NCBI GenBank assembly: GCA_029834535.1
Contig: JAQMWT010000526.1
Span: 248,001-312,000, forward strand
DNA from: Chrysophaeum taylorii
Taxonomy: Eukaryota; Sar; Pelagophyceae; Pelagomonadales; Pelagomonadaceae
Direction: 5' to 3'
Length of the DNA stretch: 64,000 nt
Position numbers and translations under genes: made by a program. Shown here one piece after another: positions 28,910 to 40,159 of the stretch. Position 1 is the first letter of the stretch; each line of letters opens with the position of its first letter. Under the pieces are notes generated by a model. It was not told the origin of the DNA and searched no databases. It saw only the letters and a list, made by a program, of their open reading frames with translations.

Positions 28910-29070
28910 TATTTGTTCTTTGTGCCTTTCTTCGCGGCCCTCTCACTCTCTTCTCTCAGCCCCTCTACTGCCTCTCCATCACCTCTCTGCCGCGCTCCCC
29001 CCACCCTCGCTCTATTCGTACGTCTTCCTTCGCCATCCTCTGCAAGTTTTTGTTCCCTCTGTCTTTCTCT

Positions 29071-29113
29071 GTCTTTAAATGTCGACTGCTAAGAGGGGGG
29101 GGGTGTGTGTGTC
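29071..29113 (-). repeat. Family C retroposon 3' end, short copy
   Basis: Reads GTCTTTAAATGTCGACTGCT then AAGA and a G run with TG repeats; its reverse complement matches the 3' ends at 33.2, 50.5-50.8 and 51.3 kb. Only about 43 bases are present. Confidence 0.7.
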
Positions 29114-29292
29114 TTGCTCTGTCTCTTCGATCCTCTGGACAACAATTCGAGTGTCATCATTCTCGAGAACTCGATGATCGCGAGCGAGTGCAAGCAAGGG
29201 AACGTTCGCGATAACGGCTAAAGAATTATAGTGACGCTGAGCTGTTCACACCAGGGTCAAAGCGAGCGGGCCGCGTGTCCCACTCCGGCGCT

Positions 29293-31160
29293 ATGGCTCT
29301 TGATACGGCGAGACTCGGAGAAGCTGCTGTGTACGCCCCGCTTGGCGCGGAGGGTACGCTCGAGTGGGGATGGAGCAGCGGCGAGACTTACTACTTGAGC
29401 TGGCGCAACATCAACGTGTCCACGCGGGGCAAGCCCGCCAAGCAAATCCTCCACGGTTTGTCGGGGGACTGCTCCCCTGGAACGATGAAGGCGTTGATGG
29501 GGGCGAGTGGGAGCGGGAAGACGACGCTCGCGACAGCGTCGGAAAAAAAAATCTCGTCCCGCGCGTTCGCGAAACTAATTATTCGTACGCAGGCTTCTGA
29601 ACGTTTTGTCGAGAAGGGGCAGCCTCGCCGGTCTCGACGTCCATGGGTGGGTCTCGCAGGGCTGCGAGAAGGCGGCATTCGTGGCTCAGGACTTCTGGTG
29701 CGTCGCGACCGACACGCCGCGAGAAGCGATCAGCTTCGCGGCGCACCTTCGCGGGAGCGGGCCGAACCGCGTGGCGCAAGCCGAGGATCTGCTTCGGATG
29801 CTGCGGCTCGAGAAGTGCGCCGACACGTACCTCGGGAACGACCTGTTGAAGGGGTGCTCTGGCGGGGAGCGGCGCCGCACGGCGGTCGCGATCGAACTCG
29901 TGACAGACCCGACAGTTATCTTTCTCGACGAACCAACCTCGGGCCTCGACTCGTACGCCGCCTACGTCGTCATCCAGCTACTTCGCGACCAGATCGCCAA
30001 GCGCGGCAAAACAGTGCTCTGCACGATACACCAGCCCTCGTCCGAGGTTTTTGGCTTGTTCGAGACGGTCGACTTTCTCCGCGCGGGAAAGCTCGTTTAC
30101 TCGGGCCAACTAGGTTCTCCGTTGCGCGAGCGCTTCGCCGCGTGCGCCTTTCCACTCCCCCCCGACACCAACCCAGCCGACCACGCGCTTTTCGTCTTCC
30201 AGACATGCACCGATGCCGAGGCGCTCGTCTTCCAGCAACACGCCACGACGGTGCTCGAGATCCCGGAGGAAAATCCCGTCAAAAGCTCCAAGCCCCAGCC
30301 GTCTAGCCTCCTCCTCGAGGTCAAGCTCCTCGCTCGACGCGAGGTCTTCATTCTCCTCCGCGACCCCAAGGAGCTGTACAGCCGTGTCATGATGACCTCG
30401 ATCCTTGGCGTGCTCGTCTCGCTCTGCTTTAAGAACGCCGGCGGCCGCAGCAACAACGATTTCGCCAACGTCCAGACGCACTTTGGCGCCGTTAACCAGA
30501 TATCGATCATGGGCGTCATGGCGATTTCGCAGCCGTTGATCCTCACCTTCCCCGCGCAGCGCGCGGTCCTTCTCCGCGAGTACGCCGCCCACACCTATAG
30601 AATCATCTCCTACGTCGCCTCCAAGCTCACTATCGAGCTCTTCTTGTGCATGCTCCAGTCCACGATCATCGTCACTATCTGCTACTGGATTATGGATCTC
30701 CAGGGGAGCTTTATTCACCTCCTCCTCGTCATCGCGCTCATGGCCCTCTCGACATCCTCATCGGTCGTCCTTCTCTCGGCCTTTGCCGACAAACCAGAAG
30801 TCGCCATGCAGTTCGCGCCCCTCGTCGTCATCCCGCAAATGCTCTTCACAGGTTTGGCACGCGGCATCACGCGCCCCTCTCACCGTCCGTCTTGCTCGCG
30901 CAGGATTCTTCGTTCGCATCGACCAAATTCCAACCCTTCTCCGCTGGGTGCAGTGGGTGTGCGCGTTGAAGTACGGCATCAACGTTATACTCGCTATTGA
31001 GTTCAAGGACTGTCACACCGAGGCCTGCAACGAGCTTTTCTCCACCAACAACATTCACCGCGAAGACTGGCAACTCTACATTCTCGCTCTCGTCGCCATC
31101 TTCGCCTGCTTCCGCTTCGGCGCCATTCTCGTTCTTCGTCACTACGCCCTGCGATCGTAA
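29293..31160 (+). CDS. ABCG (White/WBC) half-size ABC transporter
   Basis: Three exons, 29293-29537, 29593-30851 and 30904-31160, give 586 residues, normal for a half-transporter. The 55-nt intron (29538-29592) interrupts Walker A (GASGSGKTTL) and contains an ACTAATT branch-like site. The 52-nt intron (30852-30903) restores PQMLFTGFFVRIDQIPTLLR, a hallmark ABCG block. The nucleotide-binding domain comes first, with signature GCSGGERRR, Walker B TVIFLDEPTSGLDS and the H-loop TIHQPSSEVF. About six transmembrane helices follow (for example ILGVLVSLCFKNA, LFLCMLQSTIIVTICYWI, ILALVAIFACFRFGAIL). Members dimerise and export lipids, sterols or secondary compounds at the plasma membrane or vesicles; the substrate is unknown. 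The start is the ATG at 29293. Confidence 0.88.
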
Positions 31161-31559
31161 TCCCCCGCTCCTTCTTCACGCCCCCTCTTCGAAGTTTGTC
31201 GTTTACTCGCGATCGACGTTGCAGACGATACGCGCATGAGATCGCAGGTTGGATGCGGCTCCCACCTGCATCCTTCTTCTCCTCCTCGTCCTCCTCGTGG
31301 GAGCGTGCGTTTTGCGTCTAATGCAGTGTTCGCCCAAGTTAGCTCACCTTGAGACGACGCACCGTTAACAGGCGGCGTCGAGGCGGAAAAGCTCGACCAC
31401 CTCGACAAAGTCATGGTCCTAGGGCGCGCTCTTACGTTCAAAAGTATTGAGGCTGAGGAAAAGTACGAGGTTTACAGGCGCCGCAGATATATATATGGTA
31501 TGGATGGAGAACCACATACTCAAAAAGAACACTCAACGGACCGATTGTACCTCATTTCA
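31161..31559. other. 3' region of the ABC transporter gene
   Basis: About 400 bases with no supported gene. A (CTC)n-like pyrimidine tract is at about 31275-31300. The right part may already belong to the transposase remnant that follows. Confidence 0.4.
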
Positions 31560-32430
31560 TGGAAATGGAGAAGCACTGTGGCGCGGGTCTGACGCCTGAC
31601 GCGCCGTCCGAGCGCGTCCGGACAGTTTCGATGCATCCACGCAGCCTGGTGGCTCTCGTCATCATGGCTGCAGTCGGAGCTGAAGAGACGGAGTACACCT
31701 GAACCGTGCTCTGGCCTCCATAGTCACGGGTTGACTCTTCTAACCCACTCCCCCAGTTCGTGCGGCAGTGCTCGAAGTCGCACAAGCACGCGGAGAAGTA
31801 CTTATTAGTGTGCTTTGACTACCACGAGCGAGGGCTGGAGCGAGGAAGAACCGAGATCGTCTAGGTGGGTGTCTACGACACTGTCGCGGAAGCCGTCCTG
31901 CTCGTCAACAAGGATCGCGTCACTCGTGAGCTCAAGGCCAACATCCATATGGGCCTCGCCGCAGCTCTAGTAGCTTGCAGCTCGCTCGACCGCACCAGTC
32001 CAAGCAGAATCACGACGGATCCTAGCGAACTGCACCGGCTTCAAGGATAAAAAGAACCTCGTTCAACAGCTCGTCGAGGACCGCGGCCACCTCCTTCTCT
32101 CATCCCCGAAGTGCCATGCCGAGCTCGCCGGCGACGGTGTCGAGTACGGTTGGGGCAAGTCCAAGCAGTGCTACCGTCGCCACAAGGTCGGCACTGAGGC
32201 GCAGATGACTTCCAACCAACTCACCCTCATCTTCGAGTCTATTGATGCTGCCAACCTGCCTGTCGCTCGCCTCATGCGCTACTCGCGGAAGGCGCTCAAG
32301 TACAAGCTCGCTTATGCCAGCGAGAACCAAGGTGGAGCCGAACTGGACTACACCGCCATCGAGGCTGCCAAGCAGACCCAGGAACTCCGCCGGGGACACC
32401 TCAACACATCGCTCTATCCCGCAAAGTGAG
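31560..32430 (+). mobile_element. Decayed DDE transposase remnant (DDE_3-like)
   Basis: The best part is at 32060-32430: KNLVQQLVEDRGHLLLSSPK, then ELAGDGVEYGWGKSKQCYRR, then LMRYSRKALKYKLAYASE. This matches the C-terminal layout of Tc1/DDE_3-type transposases found in fungi and oomycetes (ELNPIE..WG..K..R). The catalytic Glu box is degraded (ELAGDGVE), and stops and frame changes lie upstream, so it is inactive. No terminal inverted repeats were identified. Confidence 0.5.
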
Positions 32431-33027
32431 CTTACTCGCCTCGACGAGGCGGAAAAATGAGCACATCACGACTTTATTAAGCATCAACCGCGTTTTATGA
32501 TGCCGCTTTCTCGAGGGTGATCGTGATCGGGCGGGCAAGTTTGCTGTCCTGCGCACGCGAATCCGCTTCGAAATCAGACGGTATGGTGGTGTTGCGTCCG
32601 CGAAAAACCTCCCGAAGTCGCAAAATCGCCGCCCCGGACGAAAAGTACGATATCTCCACCTTACCGGGATCGCCTTCCCATCCCAATCTTCACGGACCGC
32701 CCAAGATACCCCTTCCAACGACTCTGTCGGCCGCTTGTCCGGCCAGGTCCGGGGGTGGGGGTGGCGTTTTGCGCAAACTGAAATCGGTTTTGTGCTCAAA
32801 CCCGCTTGCAGGACCCCGCCGCCGAAAGACTAGTCCTTTCCGCCGCCCCCCCCCGAAGTCGTTTCAACGCATGAGGTTTGGGGAGATCGCACGCGCCTCC
32901 CCGTCAGCCGGGCTTCGTCGCACACACAGCGTACATTGCGCTCAAATCGGGATGGTTTGTTTATAAGTTTATCCCATCGAGTTTGTCTTTCTTCGTCGTC
33001 CTCTATGGTCCCTTTCGTGTGTGTCCA

Positions 33028-33062
33028 TCATCCATTCTAGCTCTTTAAACCTAGAGTTTGCT
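33028..33062 (+). repeat. LINE A 3'-end fragment
   Basis: CATCATCCATTCTAGCTCTT followed by TAAACCTAGAGTTTGC, matching the LINE A terminus at 28835-28870 with a few changes. Confidence 0.6.
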
Positions 33063-33148
33063 TAATGATACAAGTTAGGTAGCTCGTAACGTTTCCCTAG
33101 ACCTAAATTATCACTGGCCAAGGCAGCACACCATATTTCCGACCGACG

Positions 33149-33267
33149 GTCCCGCGTACTTATCTCCGCCCGTCAGGCACATCCCTCATACCCCACAAAC
33201 CCACCCACATCCTTCATGCTCCCCCCACACACCCCCCCCTCTTAGCAGTCGACATTTAAAGACAGAC
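33149..33267 (+). repeat. Family C retroposon, 5'-truncated copy
   Basis: About 120 bases (ACGGTCCCGCGTACTTATCT through to TCGACATTTAAAGACAGACC) that match the last half of the copies at 50526-50750 and 51127-51351. Confidence 0.75.
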
Positions 33268-33637
33268 CACGCGCCTGCGGCCTTGGATATTTGATACTAT
33301 AGGTCTTAGACTTTGTTGTTCTAGGCCGCAAGTCTAATTGAACGTTCTAGCGTCGTAGCTTGCCGCTTGTTCGCCAACAATGTGAGTCGAGACGCAATAA
33401 AGGCACGTTATAAAGAGTGCGAGAGAAAACGAGGTGTTTGAAATGACATCAGGCTGTCTCATCATCGGAGTATAAGGAGCATGCAGGTGACCTTCACGAA
33501 GCAAATGTACGATAGCTGCATGGCGAAAAAAGTGAGACTGACTGGCTGGCGTCGCGTTGTCCACGACAGAAACAAAACGCGTTAACTCGAGAAAGCAGAA
33601 AGGGGGCGTCGACTACCTCGTTATACCTAAAGCCTCC

Positions 33638-36422
33638 TTATTCAAGGTAGTCGACGCAAGCTGTCGGGCAGGCTTCGCGAGCTTCGATGCGCGGAGTTTC
33701 AGTTGGACCGCGAGTAAAGCAACGCGTATCAGGCTTCCAGGAAACCCATGCGCAGTCCTTACTCGGCTCTTCGTTCTTATGCCAGCTCGTACTGTCGGTA
33801 CAAGTCGTGTTGCAGGCGGCGGGACAAGCATACGAGGCGAGAAGGCGGTCTTCTCCTTTGGCGTCGCAGCGCGGCTCGTGCATCGCCACCCAGTCGCATC
33901 CTTGAGATGGCTGACCAGTGCGGAACCAAGAGGTACTGTCAACACATTCGTCGGATCCGGGGACGTCTTCTGCATCGGTCAGGCAGAAGCAGGGAAAGTT
34001 GTCGCTGCAGTCGCCAACGGCATCCTCGAGCGGCGTGATGCACGCGAATGGAAACTCTGTCGTTTCGAAGCCCGGGGTACCAGGTTCGACCGGCCAGCAG
34101 CCCGGCGGTAGCCCCGAGACGACCGGGATCATGTAGTCCTCGAAAGCGTCGATGACACCATCATTGTTCTGGTCGCGGGTCGAATAGTACCCGTCGTCCA
34201 TCACGGCGCGGCACAGCGTCTCTTCGAGGATATCGGTGTAACCCGCCGACACGCACGTCCCATTCGTAACGATTTCGTAGGCAGGGAGCTCACAAAAGCA
34301 CGGGAAGTTCGTGCTGCAGTTGCCGACCGCGTCCTCAAGCGGCGTTATGCAGGCAAACGGAAACTCCGTTTCCTCGAAGCCAGGAGTACCCGGTTCGACG
34401 GGCCAGCAGCCGGGCGGCAGACCGCCAACGACGGGGATGGGATAGTCCTCCATATAGTCGAGGATTCCATTATCATTCTGGTCGCGCGTGTTGTAGTAGC
34501 CGTCGTTCATCACGGCGCGGCAACTGTGGTCGAACTGTCACGTTAAGTTGATCCTCACATTGTGGTCGTCGCAGAAGTCGTAAGCACACACACACACAAC
34601 CGACTGCCTTCATATTGAGAGATGAAGCCAGTTGCAAACATGCGCAGATATTGAGACAGAATTGCACACAAAGACACACCAAAGACACACCACATGCGCA
34701 CTCATCACCAGATGATGCGAATTTATGAACTCTGCGCGACACGTGTCCTCGTCCAAAATGTCAGTCATGCCGAATGCGGCGCAGGTGCCTTCAGTGATGA
34801 TAGCGTAGGCAACAGGGGGCTCGACGGTAGCCACGGCATCACCGGCAGGTTCGGGGTTGCCAGACTCGGTCAAGCAGAAACACGGAAAGTTGTCGCTGCA
34901 GTCGCCAACGGCGCCCTCGAGCGGCGTGATGCACGCGAATGGAAAATCTGTCGTTTCGAAGCCCGAGGTACCAGGTTCGACCGGCCAGCAGCCCGGTGGG
35001 AGCCCCGATACGACAGGGATCGGGTAGTCCTCGAAAGCGTCGATAACGCCGTCATCATTCTGGTCGCGCGTCGAATAGTACCCGTCATCCATCACGGCGC
35101 GACACAGCGTTTCTTCGAGGATATCGGTGTAGCCCGCCGACACACACGTCCCATTCGTAACAATTTCGTACTCTGGAAGGCGGCAGAAGCACGGGAAATT
35201 GGTGCTGCAATCGCCAGCCGCGTCCTCGAGCGGCGTGATGCAGGCGAACGGGAACTCCGTTTCCTCAAATCCGGGAGTACCGGGCTCGACGGGCCAGCAA
35301 CCAGGCGGGAGGCCACCGACAACGGGGATCGGATAATCCTCCATGTAGTCAAGCACGCCATTGTCGTTCTGGTCGCGCGTGTTGTAGTAGCCGTCATTCA
35401 TCACTAGACGACACCTGAGGTCGAGCTTACACTCAAATTCCATCCACGCGGTGCTTTACACGCGAGTCATATAGGCATTCATACAGCTGACGGCTGCCAA
35501 GGATCAAAGTCGGCAGTTGCTGCAACATAGGTGAAGGATTCGACACACATCTTTACACTCAGACACACCACAGGGACACATGCTTATATATCAGCAGCCG
35601 ATGCAAAAATATGAACTCTGTGTTGCACGTGTCCTCGTCCAAAATATCGATCATGCCGAAGCCCGCGCAGGTCCCATTCGTGATTATAGCATAAGGCGGG
35701 ATGCCGTCGCCGTCGACAGCCGGCGATGTGGCAACGGTCGCGGGGGCCATCGTAGTGGGCGCCCCGGCAACAATCGCGGGGGCCATAGTGGTGGGCTCTT
35801 CGGCGATAGGCGCTACACTCGGAGCAACCGAGGTGGCGGCACCATCGGCCGTCAACACGCAGCTATCCATGATCGATACTTCCCCAAAGCCGGCGGCCCA
35901 GCCGCCGTTGAGCGTGAGGTCCGATCCGTCCGTTGGCGCGATGACTGTGGCGCCCTCGCTGTCGGCAACGCCCGTGGATGTGCCCTGGGGGCAGCGCGTG
36001 TCGTCACCTGGGGTCAAGCTTCATGCGAGATTTCACACGCACACATGCTTAACGCGACGCGTTCAAAGAACGCGACGCGTCAAAACAAAAAAGCTTCTTG
36101 GACTCTGATTGTTGCAGAACTCGGAACCATCGCAGGTCGTGGTGTCGAACGCGCCGCCGGCAAGAAGTTCGAGGATGTAGTGGATGCTCCCATCAGCACT
36201 GGAAATTCGTGCAGTCAACATCTCGCCGTCGATGTAGGTTGACCCGCAGGGAACTTCGACGCCGTCGCGCTCGAACACGAGGGTACGCTCGCTGCTCGAT
36301 ACGGCCTCCGCGCTCATGATCGTCGCGCCTACCTCAAGCGCACTCGTGCACTCGAGATTCTCCGGAAACGCCGCCGCGCCGATGAGAAACAAACCATTGA
36401 TCATGAGACGTAGGTGTGCCAT
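33638..36422 (-). CDS. Secreted Cys-rich repeat protein with EF-hand-like calcium loops
   Basis: Four exons on the minus strand: 36422-36104 (an alternative donor would end it at 36128), 36007-35629, 35414-34743 and 34523-33638; about 751 residues. It starts with a signal peptide (MAHLRLMINGLFLIGAAA). A Pro/Thr/Ala-rich linker (EEPTTMAPAIVAGAPTTMAP) follows at about residues 170-200. Four repeats then occur, each with a GTC...DIL..TLCR start, a 12-residue loop such as DQNDNGVLDYMED or DQNDDGVIDAFED, GLPPGCWPVEPGTPGF, FPFACITPLE and a Cys cluster (NFPCFC). The loops have Asp1, Asn3, Asn/Asp5, Gly6 and Glu12 as in EF hands. The C-terminus has two Cys modules (DSTSWFRTGQPSQGCDW and DSTSWHKNEEPSKDCAW). 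Introns 2 and 3 sit at the same place in the repeat (after DEDT) and resemble each other. Probably an extracellular matrix or adhesion protein; no named family. Confidence 0.75.
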
Positions 36423-37998
36423 GGCTGCTTGCTTAAATCGCGGTCTGGTTGCTTGAATCGCGGGTGTTCAATCGCTGCTTTAGCTCGAATCGCGCACACT
36501 CACGCAACCAAAATTTGAAGGATCTGACAGAACTCGAAGCGCGCGAGGTTTCGGAGAATCGTACTTCTGTCTTTCTGGTATGTTGCGGAGTGCAACGGCA
36601 GTTCAAAATCAATACTAACCATGAACCACACATATCGCTCTCGGATATAGAATCTGTCGCAAAAAGTACACATTCGAAACATAGACTTTCGTTATTCCTT
36701 CATTTCGTCATTCAAGCTTGCCTACAAGTTGTATGCGGGCTTGGCGTCATCCACCCAAGAAGCTTTGCGAACGTCTAGCTGAGCACTTCACGTACACCAC
36801 TTTTATCCTGCTGCGGTTGCACGTGCAGGACAGTGGTGATTTTCATCAGATATTCTTTCGAAAGCGGGGAGTAGTCCTGCATTTCAGCTTCCTAGAGCGA
36901 ACAGACAGACGTTCGTCCGCCATCTCTGCACTTGCAAAAATGACCGCGCTGTTGATACAACAACAGTTCACATACGGCCGAAGTCTCAACACGGCACTCT
37001 GCAAATCCCACGAACCAACGAGGACCTGATACTTGTTCATCAATCAAGACCGTGCCAAATGGCAACAGATCACAAACACCCCCAGAATCCCCCTTTCAGG
37101 ATCCCTCGTCAGTACGCCCTTTGATTCTGATCCCGCGCGCCACGGCGCTGGGATTAGCCTACGCCCCATATGCTTTGAGCTGGCCTCTACATAGTTAGTT
37201 GGGTAGTTTGTTGAAAATTTGGCGAAACTGAGAATATCTAGTGTGGGAATCAAATAGGGAGCAGTACTCGCTCCAGCATGGGTCGTAGTTTCTGTCTTTA
37301 TTCAGGCGAATCCGACCTCTAGTAGAGCGAACGGCAGAGTGGAAACTGGAGCTGTGTGTGGCCATGCTCGCTTCTGTTGATTTCGGCCTCTCCGAAATCA
37401 CCGAGAATGAAAGAATTCGCGATAGGCCCATGCATCCCGTGTTGATTGACAGAGGCTTTCTCTGCATCTCTCTGGCGTGTGGCGTTAGCGTCGCGTCGCT
37501 GCTGCCACTGGGTGTCTGTTTGCTGCAGGTCGCGATTTACTCGAGGTTTTAGTCTGCAGTAAGGATAGTCACGGTGCAGTTGTTCCCCGGTAGAAAATAA
37601 TTCTACGCCACTCCGCTTAACTAAGATCCCTTGGCCGAAGAGCGCGCCGGTCTCCAGTTTAGTTTCATCTGCTGGGTTCCATCCGACATTTCTCCCTAAT
37701 AATTGTCCGAGAAACCTACATTTGGGATTTTACAGCATTGTAGGCTGAACGTCAATTTAGCCAAACGCGGCATATATTGTTAGATTTAGGCGGAGGTTTT
37801 GGGGGAGTGTTAGGGGATACTGTAAATGACGTCATCCATCCTCGGATCTCCCAATCTTCGAACCAGTCGCTGCAAAGCAAAGCGCAACGGAATCAACATC
37901 ACTCTTGTTTTGGCGACACAGAACGGCAACTCTGAGGTTCCAAATCAAGAAACCCCAGGGGTCGTGGGAATCCTTGAACAACAACAACAACAACAGCG
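36423..37998. other. Long intergenic region with a LINE B tail
   Basis: About 1.6 kb, AT-richer than the genes. Apart from the LINE B fragment listed next and a (CAA)n tract just before the glutamine synthetase ATG (37979-37996), no gene or repeat is recognised. It should hold promoters for both flanking, divergent genes. Confidence 0.5.
37070..37205 (+). repeat. LINE B 3'-end fragment
   Basis: Contains CGGCGCTGGGATTAGCCTAC, GAGCTGGCCTCTAC and a TTAGTTG tail, matching the LINE B ends at 59460-59525 (plus) and 54456-54530 (minus). Confidence 0.7.
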
Positions 37999-40159
37999 AT
38001 GTATACCGCTTCGAAGCATCTGGTCGGCAAGGTGTTCCGCGGTGGGCGTCGTGGGATTTCTGGGCTCCTCGAGGGCTACGGGGACATGGTCTTCAAGGGC
38101 GCCGTGGCTGACGCGTACTTGACCAAGCAGGGCCTGCCCCCCGGGATCCTCAACACGTCGGCGTGGATGACCGAGCCCGAGACGGCCGACAAGGTGCTGG
38201 GACTTGCGATTAATCCGAGTTTCTCCTCAGGTGGCCGCCGGCGTGCTGGAGTGGGCGACGGAGAACGACGCGACTAACTTCACTCACATTTTTCAGCCGC
38301 TCGGTGCGTCGGGGGTGCGTCACGGCCTCGCGGGACAGGTCCACAACGCCTTTTTCAAGTTTGATGCGTCGGGGAAGCCTATTTGGGATCTCAATGGCAA
38401 GGACCTCCTCAAGGGCGAGACGGACGGCTCGTCGTATCCGAACGGCGGTCTCCGCGCCACGCACCGCGCCGGGGGCTACGTGGCCCTGGACGCGACGAGC
38501 CCGATTTACCTCCGAGGCGACACGATCTTTATTCCGTCGTGCTTCGTGTCGTATTACGGCCACGCGCTGGACGAAAAGACTCCGCTGTTGCGGTCGGTCG
38601 ACGCGCTCAACGCGAACGGCACGAAGCTCCTCAAGCTCCTCGGGTACGAGGTCTCGGGTATCCAGACCAACATTGGGCTTGAGCAGGAGTTTTTCCTGAT
38701 TCCCCGCGACGAGTACATGCGCCGGCTGGACCTCCAGCTTTCGGGCCGTACCGTCATTGGCGCCGACGCCCCGCGCGGCCAGGAGATGTGCGACCATTAC
38801 ATGGCGCCGCTGTCGTTTTCGACGCCGGCGCTCGCGTGCATCCAGGAGATCCAGCAGCAGTGCTACCGCCTCGGGATCCCGCTGCGCACGCGGCACCGCG
38901 AGGTCGCTCCGAACCAGTTCGAGGTGGCGCCGCTCTTCGGCACGGCGACGACCCAAATCGACCAGAACATCGTGGTGATGCAGATCATCGAGGAGGTCGC
39001 GGCGCAGTACGGTCTCGCGGCGCTGCTGCAGGAGAAGCCGTTCAACAACATCAACGGCTCGGGCAAACACAACAACTGGTCGATCGGAACCAAGGACACG
39101 GGCGTCAACTTGCTCAACGTCAAGCAGATCGAGCAGGCCTCTGGGTCCTCGGAGATCTTCCCCGTCGTCATGGCGGCGATCATCAGCGCGGTCGACGAGC
39201 ACGGGGACCTCATGCGCATGGCCATCGCGTCCCCGGGCAACGACTTCCGCCTTGGAGCGTGCGAGGCCCCGCCCGCTATCATCTCGACCTACCTCGGCGA
39301 GGACATGACAACTTTCCTCACGGGATACATGAATGGCTCGGACGAGCCTTACTCGCCGTCGACCAAGCTCCTCGACATGGGGGTCTCGAGCATGCCGCCG
39401 CTTGAAGTGCCTGCCGAGGACCGCAACCGCACCTCACCCTTCCCGTACGGTGGTCACCGCTTCGAGTTCCGCGCGGTCGGCTCGGCGCAGAACGTCTCGC
39501 TCGTCAACACGGTCCTCAACTCGATCACCGCCGACGCGTTCGCCCGCGTTTCCGACGCGATCGAGGCCGGCGCCAAGCCCCGCGACGTCGCCGCCGAGCT
39601 CCTCAAGAAATCCCTTCCTAAGGTTGTCTTCAACGGCGACAACTACGACGAGGCTAACCAGCAGATGCTTACCGAAAAGGGCGTATGGCGCATCGACTCG
39701 GGCGTCGAGAGCATCTGCCGCTACACCGACCCCAAGAACACGGAGCTCTTCTCCAAGATCGGCGTCCTCACCGCTGAGGAGTGCGCTGCGCGCCAGACCA
39801 TTATGCTCGATCACTACGTCGGCACTGTCGAGATCGAAGCCAAGTGCTTCATCGACATGCTCAACCAGCACGTTATCCCTTCGGTCAAAAGCGCCGAACT
39901 CGGCGCGACCTACCTGACGCAGTGCGCGGACGCCGTCAACACCGTCTCTGCTGCGCTCACGGCCATCCACCACGAGACCGACGAGGTCACCAAGGCCAAC
40001 CTCGCCCGCACCCTCCGCCTCGAGACGATGGTCGACCTCCGCGGCACGATCGACAAGATCGAGGCAATCTGCCCTGCTGACTGCTGGACGCTCGCGACCT
40101 ACTCTGAGCTCCTCTTCCTCGACCAGACCTCGAACCCTGGCGCCAACTACGATGATTAA
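37999..40159 (+). CDS. glnN: Glutamine synthetase type III (GSIII)
   Basis: Two exons, 37999-38193 and 38231-40159, joined by a 37-nt phase-0 intron (GTGCTG donor, TTCTCCTCAG acceptor); 707 residues, typical for GSIII. Splicing restores ETADK|VAAGVLEWATENDATNFTHIFQPL. GSIII marks include SGRTVIGADAPRGQEMCDHY, LRTRHREVAPNQFEVAPLFG, NNINGSGKHNNWSIGT, SPGNDFRLGACEAPPAI and PFPYGGHRFEFRAVGS. It makes glutamine from glutamate, ammonium and ATP as a dodecamer. GSIII is found in diatoms and other stramenopiles, haptophytes and some bacteria. The N-terminus (MYTASKHLVGKVFRGGRRG) is basic and could be a weak mitochondrial presequence, but no plastid leader is present. Confidence 0.92.

Larger units (their letters stand above)
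23745..28910 (+). mobile_element. LINE-type non-LTR retrotransposon, family A (longest copy)
   Basis: Reads rightward through several interrupted frames. Reverse-transcriptase fingers lie at about 24630-24970 (SGKTPGLSGVTVDMVKGLLP, AIVPIPKI, RPITLLDTI). The palm lies at 25044-26129, with AVAQDISKAYDSV, GTAQGASESPNIW and the catalytic box FVDD in place of YADD. An RNase H domain is at about 27340-27720 (ASDGS, AYRAEVMG, LDNKGAV). A Cys/His knuckle follows at about 28105-28175 (CCRRPGSSESLHHLLTTC), and the frame ends at 28536. A pyrimidine-rich 3' region ends with CATTCTGGCTCTTTGAGC at 28838-28855 and an (AAT)n tail. No endonuclease domain was recognised, so the copy may be 5'-truncated. In-frame stops near 24972 and 26129 show it is inactive. 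Confidence 0.8.
32431..33637. other. Intergenic stretch with two retroposon tails
   Basis: No supported gene. An open frame at 32517-32966 has Pro/Arg/Ser-rich content and no family features. Two repeat pieces are listed separately (33028-33062 and 33149-33267). Confidence 0.45.

Noticed and set aside
32517-32966. 149-codon frame behind the transposase remnant
   Set aside because: Pro/Arg/Ser-rich with no domain, in a repeat-littered interval.
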